The position numbers and the translations under genes were made by a program. Positions 45,066 to 56,826 of a DNA stretch of 64,000 bases are shown piece by piece; position 1 is the stretch's first letter; the number at the start of each line of letters is the position of its first letter. The notes beneath the pieces are model-generated. The model saw only the letters and a program-made list of their open reading frames with translations, had not been told where the DNA came from and searched no databases. Source of the stretch: Plectosphaerella cucumerina (Eukaryota; Ascomycota; Sordariomycetes; Glomerellales; Plectosphaerellaceae); NCBI GenBank assembly GCA_020746995.1, contig JAGPXD010000002.1, forward strand, positions 2,914,001 through 2,978,000, given 5' to 3'.

Positions 45066-45751
45066 ATTTGAGGATGGTGGTGATCCGGCTTTTGGTGGGG
45101 TTGGAGCTGGTCTCTGGTGTTGAGGGGAGGATAAGTCACCAGGCCGAAAATCGGTGCTGAGTCAGCAATGGCACGGGTCAGAAAGACCCTTTGAAGAGCA
45201 GGCATAGGGCATGGTCGGCGCATTAGGATAATAATGATGATGATTTGAACAGCATCTTTGTCCCGTTTGTTCGCTTGATGCAAGATAAACACGCCAAAAC
45301 TACTGAACGAAACATCAAGCTTCCTCAATCAAGCTTCCTCTGCAGCCACGTTCATTAGATCCCTGCTACCTCCGTCATGATCGACAGCTGATTGAGCAAT
45401 GAGCTGAAGCCGGCGATAACCGCCAAGGTCGATCACCAACGATGGAAGACCATCTGCCCCGGACTCGGACACTTCACAACGCGAGTCAGATACCCGGCGA
45501 GTCAGCATCCACCCTTGGATAACGCCGTCGGCCCCGCATTCCAGACGCTTCAAGTTCCCTTCGAAAGGCGGGACCGGCTGCCACCACGTCATCTACCCGG
45601 TCGCGCAGACTTCATCTCACCCCCCGTCCCTCGGTCGACCGCGCGCTCCATTGGCAAACGAGTCCGCCCATCGGCCCGGCCACAGAGACACGCAAACGAC
45701 ACGCTTCCGTACCGAACCGCCTACTCTACCACTCACTACTGGATCCAAAGA
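45066..45751. other. Intergenic, no gene seen
   Basis: Holds the 3' flank of the transaminase gene and the promoter of the regulator. A CGATAA word is at about 45416 (HGATAR type). Nothing else is supported. Confidence 0.45.
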
Positions 45752-48479
45752 ATGAGCACCCGAAGCGTGGACAATGGCCCCGGCCCCGGCCCTGGCTCTA
45801 CTCAGGGGCCCGTCCCCGGCCCTCCTTCTCATGGCCCGCCCGCCTCCTCCCGTACGGGGCAGAACAGGCATCGCAGAGTTCCGGAGCAGGAGAGGAAGAG
45901 GGCGTCGCGCGCGTGAGTTCTGACTTCCCGTTCCGGGCCACTTCAACCCGCTGACCCGGCCCAGCTGCGACGGGTGTCGTCGGCAGAAGGAAAAGTGCTT
46001 CGGCGGCGTACCCTGCCGGCGGTGCACCCGCCTCTTCCGGCCCTGCGAGTTCTCCTCGCCGTCCGCCAAGGACGACCTCCCCCCGCTGCCCTCCGACGGG
46101 CCCTCGGCGTGAGTCGATTCCACCCCCCGGTACATTCGGCTTGCCCCCCGGCTGACCTTTCCCCAGACCCGCCCCCGCGCGCCAGGACGTGTCCGAGCTC
46201 GTGCAGCGCATGGCCTCGATGGAGCGCCTGCTGGTGCATTACGTGGGTAACATCAGTCTGGATGCAGAGACCCTGCGTGACATGGCCGACACGGCCGACC
46301 GCGGCGGGGACCCGGGCACCGCGTCGCCGGTGGCCGGGCGGGGCAAGGCCAGGGCCGATGAGGATGAGGATGAGGATGAGGGAAGCTCAGAGGATTATCC
46401 CAAAGCGGACATCACCGTGCAGCCTTTGGAGAATAATGCAGCGCGTGAGTTGTCTGGGGAGAAGGGAGTTGGAGAAATGCTGACCCTGGGCAGACTATTC
46501 TGGCGAGTTCAGCCATTGGAACTTTTCCATGCGCATCAAGAACTGGATCGAACAATGTGCGCCGCCACAAGATTGTGTAAGTCGTCCTGACAGGATCATC
46601 ACCTTCCCTTACTCACCTTTCTAGGACACACCCAATATCAAGGAGTTCTACAGAGCAGATGACCTGCCTCTATCAGCCGACACGCTCAGCCTAGTCTCAT
46701 CACTCCCCCCTCGATATGTCGCCGACTTCCTCGTCCGCGCCTTCTACCACCACGCCGTCACAAACTACTTCCTCGTCGACCGCGCATGGCTCGTCGCAAA
46801 AGTCGACCAGATCTACAAGGCCGGCTCCCAGCTCAACCGCCGCGACGTCCCCTCGCTATGCATCATGCTCATCGTCTTCGCCATCGGCACCCAGTTCGCC
46901 TACCTCGAGTCGCGGCCCGCCCGGCGCCCCGGAGATCCTCCCCCAGGCCCGGCCTCCGAGACGACGGGATCTTTCAGCGAGGATTCGGTTGGCCTCATGT
47001 TCTACCAGTCAGCGTCCCGACTCGTGCCCGATATCATCACCATAGCAAGTCTCGAGAGCGTTCAGGCCTGCGCCCTCATCGGCCTCTATACCGTCCCGCT
47101 CGATGCCTCAGGCCTGTCGTACGTCTACTGGAACCTCGCTGTGCGTCTTGCCATTCAAAACGGCATGCACCGCAAGTACACCGGGGACAATCTCGACCCT
47201 GCAGTTCGCGAGACCCGAAACCGGGTGTGGTGGACTGTCTACACGTTCGAGCGACGCATTGGCATCTTCCATGGTCGCCCAGCCTCCATCTCGACTACAG
47301 AAATCGACGCCGAACTACCTGTCGACCGTCCACCAGATGCCAGGATAGCCGCCTGGCCATCTGACATCCCGCACCAACTCGCTACCCTGCACATCAACTC
47401 TGTCCTGGAGAGTGTCGCGAAGCCAATGTACGTCCCGAAATCCAGCCTCTTGGTGCTCAGAGCTAATTGAAATAGCTCCCTCTTCAAGACAAATCAACGG
47501 CAATCCATCATTGATGCCCTCGCCGCCCTCGTCGCCATCAAGGATCGCCTTCACCTCTGGTGGGACAATCTCGACGCCGGAACAACCCACTCTGATGTTC
47601 CCTCTCGCGCGTCACTGCATTTGCGTCTCGAATATCTGTCTGTGAGGATGTTTGCCGGAAGAATATTTGTACGTTTCCCAGCGTTTACCTCTAGAAATTA
47701 CCCCGCTAACCCCTCAGATCACTCCGCGCGAGCCCTCTGCTGCCGGCGCAGGCGCCCGCAGCAATCCCTCACCCGCGAGCACCGACATGACCGCCGCCGC
47801 TTCCTCACGCAAGTCATCCATTTCGTCAAATGCCCAGCGCCGCGCCGCCATGGTGGCCGATTGCGTCGAAGCAGCCCTCTCCATTGTTGAGACATGCCGA
47901 CTTCTCCGCGCTACAATCGCTCTAGCAAGAGCTTCCTACACCGAATACGGCTCTTGTCGAGCGGCTCTCCTCGTCCTCATCGCGCAGTGCCTCCAGAGGC
48001 CATCCGAGGAGCTTCGCGAAGCCCTGCGCGAGGGCATCGCCATGTTGCGCGAGATGTCGGCGGCTGGCGACTCAGCCCGCTTCGACGTCGCTCTCATCGA
48101 GGCGTTCGAGGCCGGCGTCGCACGCATGTGCGCTGCTGCTGGGGCAGCTGGGTCGCCCCCGGAGGCTGACTACGAGGGCTTCAAGAAATGGGAAATGCTG
48201 TGGCAGTCTGAGGCGCTGCAGGGCGATCCGCGCCTGGAGACGGGGCTCGAGGCGGCCTTTGGCTTCCCATCGCGAGGGGGCCAAGGGATGGGACCGGCGC
48301 AGGGCGCCTGGGGAGGTCAGCCTATGGCCACGTTGTCATCAGGGGGGCCGTTCTTTGGGGTTGATGGAAGTCTGTCGACGATGCCTATCCTGGATGATCT
48401 TTCGGCCATGTTTGGAGGTGGCTATGGGCATTTGGAGAGTACGATGGGGTCAGGGGATGGGAGCTGGGCGGGATTATAG
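45752..48479 (+). CDS. Zn2Cys6 transcription factor in GABA block
   Basis: Seven exons, 45752-45912, 45965-46108, 46167-46444, 46494-46576, 46625-47427, 47476-47668 and 47718-48479, give 807 residues. The zinc cluster has Cys at 55, 58, 65, 71, 74 and 81 (CDGCRRQKEKCFGG, PCRRCTRLFRPC). The first intron ends one base before the first Cys codon. An acidic stretch (DEDEDEDEGSSEDY) follows. The fungal-specific middle domain is about 240-420 (FLVRAFYHHAVTNYFLVDR onward, then VRETRNRVWWTVYTFERRIG). The tail is Gly- and Met-rich. Lying between the transaminase and the other GABA genes, it is a candidate pathway regulator (inference). It is not the obvious counterpart of Aspergillus AmdR/IntA as far as can be seen. 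Confidence 0.85.
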
Positions 48480-49886
48480 ACGGAGTACTGGTAGGTAGGT
48501 ACCTCGGGTAATGATTGTGCAGGTATGTTCACTTGGTGGGATGGTTCAGGAAGTGCCGCCTTGCCGGGAAACAGGAATTTGAGTAGTCTAAACCTTCCCT
48601 CCGAGGCTTGTTGGCCTCGGTCTCATCCTGCTCTTCACCCTCCAACTCGGCCTTCGCCTGGGCATACACCTCGGCATCGATGTGGGGTGGATCGTGGCTG
48701 ACCCTGGCTACTTCGCCCTTCTTCGGAGTCCGGGCTCAGGGCCGGACCAACAGGATGATCCATCACGGTTGTCATTTCCTACCTTGCTGGGCCTTATCGT
48801 CTACCTACCTATGTCGTCTTTGTGAACCTTTTTACCAGGTAAGGAGTAGCGACCAGCCACCTAGCCCACGACACCTCGCGAGACAGCATGCCATTCGGGG
48901 GCTGCTTGAGCTGCTCCGCTGCTATTACCCAACTCGAGTCCTGGTAGCTCCAAAGGGTTCTTTGAACATGAGCTAGGCTCAAAAAGGAGAACATATCATC
49001 TCGAGGCACGGTCCCTGACCTGACTAGCTACAGGTAGGTTTTATTGGGGATGCGGGTACCCCTTGAAGGCGGCGGTGGATGATCATAGAAGTGTCGATCT
49101 TGGCGACCGGGACCACCAACATGCTCGGGAAGCCAAGTGCGCTCTGCTCGAGTTTGATCATGAAGTAGTGAACGTGGAACCGGAGTTGCTGGCGAGATTG
49201 GTCATGTTGTCGGTCGAGTGGCACTGCATGACAATGTGGAAAATGCCATCAATGCTCCGAGGCCCGCAGGGTCTTTCTTTGATCAGACAACCGCAAGAAA
49301 TACCAGGAATAAATTGACTGCTATGACTCGGCCAATTTGACAAGAGAAAGTGAGGGGGACCTGCGGAGCGGTGCTGTGCCACGCAAGACTGAAGATCCAT
49401 GTCACTTTCGGAAAACGCCCTGGAGGCGCCGATGGGGCATGGTCCGATGCTTCCCGTTGCGATCAAGATACGTGCCAGAGTTCACCGACATTCAAGAACT
49501 ATCGACTTGAAGCGTAGAAAAAAGGATGCTGCTGTCGGATTTTGGAGATTTCGAAAACATCACTGGAATCCTTGAAGTCTGGACTATACGATGTCAAGTT
49601 TTCGAGAAATTTGACTCACCTGAACATGGTCGACGAGAAGCTGAAAACAGGAGAAATCAGGAGACCGTGATCTCTTGCTTGAAATCAGCCAATGCCTCCA
49701 CCTAACCGCTTGGAGTAACACATATAGGGACGGACGTAATTCGGATTCGGCAGCGCTCCATCAACGCACCGCTCCTGGTATAAGTATGAGGGGAAGCCCA
49801 GTTCTTTCAGTCCTGTTGAATACCACCAATCTTCCAAGGCCTCTACTGTTCCAAGTCTTGCACATTAGTTTAGTCGACTCCTCATT
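48480..49886. other. 1.4-kb intergenic region, no gene supported
   Basis: Contains several TAGGTAGGTA/CTACCTACCT words (48486, 48798, 49031). A TATA box (GGTATAAGTATGAG, about 49778-49787) lies 105 bp before the NmrA-like gene. Frames such as 48608-48976 have no domain-like content. Confidence 0.5.
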
Positions 49887-51017
49887 ATGTCGTTCAACCG
49901 GATCGCTGTCCACGGTCACCGTGGCATATTCAGCTCTACCATCGTCGCCGTTCTCATCGCCTCTCCTGCCCCTGTCACAGTGTTGTATCGCCCAGGCTCG
50001 GAATGTTCCAACATACCCGCGGGCGTGCGGACGATTGAGGTCGACCCTCTCGACGAAGATGCCCTGGTTACGGCACTGGAGGACATCGACATTGTGATGT
50101 AAGTGTCAAGAAACCCGGTTCTCATTCAAGGAAGAATTGCATACTGAGAGGGCGCAGCTCCCTGGTAGGGGACCGGGGTGTCAGCAACGAGTTTGGCTTC
50201 GTCAAGGCTATTCCCCGAACCAATGTCAAGCTGTTCGTGCCGTCCGACTTAGGACTTCGCTACGGCGAAGAAGGAATGAAGATTCCTCTCCTCAGAATGA
50301 AGGAGGATGTCCAAGAGGCTGCCAGGCAAGCCGGCATACCCCTGACGACTATTCTCATCGCGGATTTTGCCGAATTTACTCTTGGTTGCATGTGAGCGCT
50401 TGGCGGTAGCATCTTGTCCCTAATACTTTGCTGACAATTTGGAAAATCTCAAATCTCCAGCGTCATGGGGATTGACGTGCCCGGAAACAGGCTGCTCTAC
50501 ACCGGCAACGCGGCCAAGGAAAAGGCTGGCATGTGGTAAGCTCAAGTTCCGAATGTCAACTCCGCAGACCTTGTTCACTCAACTAATGACTTGTAGCACG
50601 GCCGACTACGTTGCGGCCGCGTACGTCTCGATCTTCACCACCAAGCCTATTGCTGAAATCAGCAACCGAGCCATCGGTCTTGTTGAGCTCGCTCCCACGG
50701 GCGAGGAGATTGCTGCAGCGCTCGAGAAGAAGCATGGCAAGCCGCCCATGATTTTCAACCAATCCACCGAAAGGGCCGTTGCGGACTTCAACAAGAATCT
50801 CAAGGCCGAGGGCGAGATCTCTCACATCGCCCCGGCGTGGTTCTACCGAAAGCTTTGGGGCACCGGCGAGCTGACCAGCATGCTTGGGACCGATATTTAC
50901 GACGTCCCTGGGTACAAGAAGGCAACTTTGGAAGAGCTCGTTGTGGAAGGAAAGGTCAAGCCTTACCGAGACCTGTCAAAGTATCTTCATTACTTTGAGG
51001 AGGCCCTGTTCCGCTGA
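49887..51017 (+). CDS. NmrA-like / isoflavone-reductase-like NAD(P)-binding protein
   Basis: Exons 49887-50098, 50158-50391, 50461-50535 and 50597-51017 give 313 residues. All joins keep the frame. It has an atypical SDR fold: an N-terminal dinucleotide loop (IAVHGHRGIFSS, with Ser in place of the third Gly of GxxGxxG), VKLFVPSDLGLRYG near 98, and a C-terminal lobe ending in RDLSKYLHYFEEALFR. In fungi such proteins range from reductases to redox-sensing regulators like NmrA, which restrains the nitrogen regulator AreA. Which of these applies cannot be read from sequence. Position between a GABA regulator and SSADH makes a regulatory or redox role in nitrogen metabolism attractive but unproven. 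Confidence 0.8.
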
Positions 51018-51294
51018 GCTATGCGGTGTGCTCCAACCTTGCGTCGGATTTCATCTCGGATCCGGAGCTTGCGACAAGTGCATCACTTGCTACTTCGTAG
51101 CTCATTTCTTGACTGCAAGTGCGAGCTGGAATATACAGAATGTCCCATTGTCATGTTTGCATATGGATGGTCTATCAGTGTTTGGGTTGAGGCTTCGCAG
51201 GTACTCAACTTGAAGCGCGGCACGCTTCATCTCAAATGGGCGGTCCCTCCATACGCACATGGTCATCAATATCTAATTTCTACCTTTCCCTCGG

Positions 51295-53130
51295 CTAAAT
51301 CGCGTTCATGATCATCTTCGTGGTGAGGTATTCGTCAATGCCGCAGTAACCTCCCTCCCTGCCGAAGCCTGACTGCTTCACGCCGCCAAATGGAGCGGCG
51401 GGGTCGCTGATGGCGCCTGTTATCGTCAGCTTGTGTTCACGGAGGCATAGTAAAGGGGGTAATGAGCTCACCTGTGTTGACTCCGACCATTCCGACCTCA
51501 AGTGCCTCCGCCACCCGCCAGCACCTCTGGTTGTCCTTGCTGAAGAAGTAACCAGCCAAACCGACATCGGTGTCGTTGGCCATGGCCACGACCTCCTCCT
51601 CCGTGTCGAATGCGAAGAAGGCCGCGATGGGCCCGAAGGTCTCCTCGCTGCAGATACGCATGTCAGGTGTCATGTCCGCCAGCAGCGTCAGCTCGTGCTA
51701 GACAAACAAATAATCAGCATGTGAATGTTTGAGATCGTTTGGCGTCGACCTACGAAGTTGGGACCCAGGTTGGGAAGGAGGTTGCCGCCAAGTACGACAC
51801 GGGCTCCTTTCGAAACAGCATCCTGGACGTGCTCGTTGACCTTCGAAGCAGCGCGGTCGTGGATCAGGGGACCATGCGTAGTCTCCGAGTGGAAGCCATC
51901 GCCGACGCGGAACTTTGAGACGACCTCGGCCACCTTGGCCACAAACTCGTCGTAGACTCCGCGTTGAACGTAGATGCGGTTGGCGCACACACACCTTTTG
52001 GTCTGGTCAACGGTGAAATCTCAAGGGAAGAGCCGGGAGTCATACGTCTGTCCCGAAATTCTGAACTTCGATGCGATGAGCCCACGGACTGCGGCCTCCA
52101 GATCCGCATCGTCAAAGACAATGAAAGGAGCGTTGCCTCCCAGCTCGAACGACAGCTTCTTCAGCGTCGACGAGCTCTGGTTCATCAGCAGCTTACCCAC
52201 ACCTGTCGATCCCGTGAACGACACTTTCTTGACACGTGCATCCGTCGTCAGAACGCGGCCAACGTCGGGTGTGTTCTCCAGGGTTGTGATCACGTTGACG
52301 ACACCGTCTGGAATGCCTGCGCGCGCCGCAAGCTCTGCCAGCGCCAGAGCCGTCAGCGGTGTCTCGCCAGGCGCCTTGACAACAGTCGTGCAGCCGGCTG
52401 CCAGCGCCGGACCAACCTTTCGTCTACAGCCAGGGTGTCAGCAAGTTCTCAGAAGAAGCTACAAGTATGACTTACGTGATCATTGCCGCAGGGAAGTTCC
52501 AGGGTGCGATGAGTGCGCAAACTCCGACGGGCTCGCGGCGGGTGGTGATACGGCATTCAGGGTTACCGGGCTGAATCGTGTGGCCGTAGACACGAGGAGC
52601 CTCTTCGGAGAACCACTCCAGGAAGCTTGCCGCGTATGCAACCTCGGTGCGAGCATCGGCCAGTGGCTTGCCGTTCTCGGCCGTAATGATCTTCGCCAGG
52701 TCTTCGAGGTTCTCCATCATGAGCTCATACCAGCGGCGAAGCTGGCGGGAGCGGGTACGCGGGGGAGAGGCGCGGAAGGCCGGCAGCGCGGCGTGTGCGG
52801 CAGCGATGGAAGCGGTTGTGTCCGCTGCATCGAATTCCGGAACCTGCGCGACATCGCCGAGAGTTGAAGGGTCTAGGGGTGGTCAGAACATGAGGTTTCG
52901 CTCGGTGAGAGTGAGATCAACTCACTGTTCACCGAAAAGGTGGCCCCTGACTGTGCCTGGATCCATTTGCCGTTGACATGGCATGATGTCTTCAGCAGAG
53001 AGGGATCCCGAAGGGACTCGCTCTGATCATTCAAAGTCAGCTCTGTCCATTTGGGCAACAGGACCTCCAACTATTGACTTGGCCATATGCACCAGCGGGA
53101 AACACTCACGAATGGTGTCGTCTTGGCCAT
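51295..53130 (-). CDS. Succinate-semialdehyde dehydrogenase
   Basis: Seven exons on the minus strand, 53130-53110, 53070-52926, 52872-52476, 52423-52046, 51994-51754, 51697-51472 and 51416-51295, give 509 residues. The first exon codes only MAKTTPF. The aldehyde dehydrogenase signatures are APWNFPAAMI, SFTGSTGVGK, catalytic Glu281 in FELGGNAPF, and catalytic Cys315 in GQTCVCANR. The fourth intron falls in the Thr codon just before that Cys. The C-terminal AAPFGGVKQSGFGREGG is the SSADH form. Reaction: succinate semialdehyde plus NAD(P)+ gives succinate, the step after GABA transaminase. It is convergent with the NmrA-like gene (277 bp) and divergent from the permease gene (828 bp). Confidence 0.93.
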
Positions 53131-53958
53131 GTTCGTATCTGGGTGCGCGAGCAGGGTTCGGTTTGATGTCCGGGTGGTGTCGGGGTGGTGTCGGGCTGAG
53201 GTCGGGCTCGGGCGTTCAGGGGCTCAAGCTCAACAGGGATAATCTCGCTGCTTCTACACATGGCACCACGCTCGCGCGATGCTGCACCTCTTCGGCACTA
53301 AATAACACACCCGGAACCATGACACCCTGTCGTCGCCACGTGCCGGCCCTGGATCGTGCGCCATCATAGCCGCCGCCCGGTCGACCCCGATGAGGCACCG
53401 GCCCGGATGTGCTGGGCCGGGCCGGTTTCCTGCCCACTGCCGGCGCGACCGGCACGCCTATCAGCCGCTATCGCGGCATCTCCGGCGCTAGGCGGGGACC
53501 AGCCCTTGATCCTGTCGCGCCATCTTCCCCGCGTGGACCAAATGCCCGTCCAGGGGCCTGGACCAGGGGCGAGTTCGCGGGTCATCCACCGCGCGATTCA
53601 TGTCCATCCCCTGATGACCACGCGCCGAATGTCAGCGCGGCAAGCGTTCCCCAAGTTCGCAGAAACCCCAGAGATAAGCTACGCACAGGCGCTTGTTCGC
53701 CGGCGGGCCCTCCCTTGTCTTGCGGGGAATCCTACGCCCGCTGGCTCGAGTCGAGCGAGCATTGAGCGCCATTTCCTCGGGCTGAACGCCGATATCGTTG
53801 GCGCGCGCCGACGGGTAGACCAAGTTAAATACGACGCGAGGGCCGCCTCCGTCTTTGTTCCGACTTCTGAGGTTCTCATCATCGCCCCTTGCGACGACTC
53901 ATCACGAATCACCCCCTTCTGCATCTTCCCCCCACAACGACCCCGTCGACCCCGGAAT
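53131..53958. promoter_or_regulatory. Divergent promoter of SSADH and amino-acid permease
   Basis: An 828-bp gap with the two start codons facing apart. HGATAR words are at 53468-53473 (reverse) and 53672-53677. A near-tandem GGGTGGTGTCGG repeat lies at about 53172-53200, and many CGG triplets follow, of the sort used by Zn2Cys6 proteins. Joint control is inferred. Confidence 0.45.
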
Positions 53959-56826
53959 ATGGCGACACAAACTGCGGAGAAGACGTCGCCGGCCGATGTG
54001 GAGGCGATCCACAGCACGTACGATGCGGCCCCCGGGCAAGTCGACGAGAAGCACGATCTCTCGCGCGACACGGCCCTCAGTGAGGAGTTTGGCAGAACCA
54101 AGCGCGGTCTCAGCCCTCGTCATGTCCATTTGATGGCAATCGGTGGCTCCATTGGAGTTGGCCTTTGGGGTATGTTCGCCTTTGTCTCATGTTGCCCGCT
54201 TTGTTCTGGGTTCTGACATCATGGACAGTTGGAATCGGCTCAGTTCTGTCGCGAGCTGGCCCGCTCTCGCTCATCCTCGGATACACCTTCTGGGGAATCT
54301 TCTTCATCTGGCCTCTCTATCTCTGCGTTGCCGAGATGTGCGCCTGGCTGTATGTGTGCCCAAGAGTTGATGTCCCCCGTCTGTCGTGGAAGTTACGCAG
54401 TTGCGTCAGAACACTTCCCAAATCCTCCATTCATTCAAGAATAACGTACCTGGGCCTCGCTGACACTTTCTGTCTCTGATAGACCTGTTCGTGGTTCTAT
54501 CTTTGAGTTGGCCGCGCGTTTCGTTTCACCCGCCATCGGCTTCGTACGTCGCCCCCCCTACTATTTGATGGTTACTTGAGAGAAATGTCACTGACTTTTT
54601 GAAAAGTCTATGGGATGGACGTATTTCTGTAAGATTCACCATGCACCTTCCTGCGGCTTCAAGATGGCGGGACGGAAACTCCTGCTCAGCCATCTGCCCC
54701 AAACGCCAAGCCTGTGCTGACATCTTCCGACTTAGACGCTTCAAGCATGCTTGTGTGTGTGGAATACTCGGCCGTCGCGACTGTCATTCAATACTGGGAC
54801 GCCAATACGAACCCTGCCGCCTGGATTGCCATGACCAGTAACGTTAACCCCGTTCTTTACAGCCGTGAAGGAAGATGACTGACTTCGGACGTTGTAGTGG
54901 TCTCCTGCGTACTCCTGAACGTCGTGGCAGTTAAGTTCTACGGCGAAGCAGAGTTTATTATGGCCAGTACCAAGGTTCGTTCGTTCTTCATCCTGTGATT
55001 CCCGTCCACCTGCTGGGCGTGACTTTTGGAAGCTCCCATGAGGGCCCGGCATCAGCAGACACTCACTGACTCTGCCTGCTTTAGATTATCCTACTTTTCA
55101 TGCTTGTCATGATCACTTTTGTGACCATGGTCGGCGGCAACCCCCAGGGCGATGCCTACGGCTTCAGGAACTGGTCGACTGGCCCGATGCACTCCTATGT
55201 CGCCGAGGGAGCTACTGGACGGTTCCTCGGATTTTGGAGTGTTGTGATCTGTAAGTCGCCCCCATACATACCCTGCTTACGCCCCTTTTCATCTCCCCAT
55301 TCCTTCTGGTGCTTGGCTGTTCTGGCTGTGGCAGCACAGGTGGTCATGCCATTTACCATGGCCTTGGTGTTTTGCCTGTGGCCGTTGGACATTGCACCGT
55401 TGGCGGGTAGCGGGGCTCAAGCCACCCCAACGCCACACCCGCCAATTGCCCCACTTTTCCCAAGCCTGCATCCCGTCCCCACTTTCACGTGCTCCCACGA
55501 TGCACACCCATCTTCAACACCAAACCATTCTCAAGATCTTTCATTTCACAACACAAATACTTGCATGCAATTGATGCTAACATGCTTAAAAAGACGCAGG
55601 ATTCACAATTGCGGGGCCAGACAGTTCGTTTTAACTTTCCTGAATACATTGGGAGGCTTCTGGAGAATATTGCATGACTCCTGGTGCTTTCAGGCTCCAG
55701 GTTCATGCAGGCTCTGGACTCCCGAAACATCGCCATCAGAATTTGACTGACTTTGAGTCTTTTAGTGATCTCTCTTGCCGCTGGCGAGATCCAGAACCCT
55801 CGCAGGACGATCCCTCGTGTTGCCCGCCTCATCTTCTACCGTCTGGTCGGCTTCTACATTATCGGCACGCTGGCCGTCGGCATCCTGTGCAACTCTCGCG
55901 ATCCCGGTCTGCTCGGCGCCATTCAATCCGGAGAGCCGGGAGCCGGAGCTAGTCCTTGGGTTATTGGAATCCAGAACCTGGGCATTGACATCCTCCCACA
56001 TGTAAGTCACCCGGACTTTGACATGTTCCCAGCTTCCGAATGCACGTGCTGACCGAAACTCAAGATCATCAACGCTTTCATCATGCTTTCGGGCTGGTCT
56101 TGCGGAAATGCCTACCTCTACTCGGCCTCCCGTACCCTGTACGGACTGTCCCGAGATGGTCAGGCTCCCAAGTTCCTCATGCGCTGCACGCGCAGCGGCG
56201 TTCCCATCTACGCCGTTGGTACTGTTTCCGCCATCTCGTGCATCACTTTCCTGGTTGCCAGCAACTCCGCAGTTGAGGTCTTCCTCTGGTTCGTCGACTT
56301 GACCACTACAGGTCTGATCGCTTCGTACACCTTTGTATGTGAAAGCCATATTTACCGCTCCAGCGCTTCATGAGGAGACATTTGCTAAACTCTTCACCCA
56401 CAGATGCTTATCACATACCTCGGATTCTGGCGTGCGAGGAAGGCGCAAGGCCTCGAGTCCGATCAGCTCCCCTACACCGCCCCCCTGACGCCGTGGGCGC
56501 CCATCGTCTCCTTGAGCATCGGCATCATTGCTCTTATTTTCGTTGGCTTCGACGTCTTCTCTCCTACCTTCTCCGTGCGTGGCTTCATCACCAGCTACTT
56601 CGGCCTCATCTTCAGCATTGTCATGTTCGGGGTTGGGTACTGCCTCCTCCACTTCCGCGGACGCCCCGCTGGCTTCGTCGACCCCAAGGAGGCCGATCTC
56701 TGGAGCGGAAAGGCGGAGGTCGATGCCGAGTGTAGGCATTGGGAAGAGGGCGGCATCGAGGAGAACGAGAAGGCCCGGCTGGCGGAGATGAGCGTCATGC
56801 GCAGGACCTGGGAGCGCATGTGGTGA
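53959..56826 (+). CDS. Amino-acid permease (APC/AAP family), candidate GABA importer
   Basis: Eleven exons, 53959-54169, 54229-54349, 54483-54543, 54607-54628, 54736-54837, 54898-54974, 55085-55250, 55594-55623, 55766-56001, 56065-56334 and 56404-56826, give 572 residues. Exons 4 (22 nt) and 8 (30 nt) are microexons. Exon 8 supplies AGFTIAGPD, which with MISLAAGEIQNPRRTIP restores the usual family segment; without it the family motif would be lost. Intron 7 is 343 nt, far longer than its neighbours. MAIGGSIGVGLWVGIG at segment 1 and about twelve hydrophobic segments mark the fungal AAP group of proton symporters. The GABA substrate is inferred from its divergent pairing with SSADH. Confidence 0.87.

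Noticed and set aside
48608..48976. Possible small membrane or secreted protein
   Set aside because: Third positions and amino-acid pattern look random, and there is no signal peptide or family resemblance.
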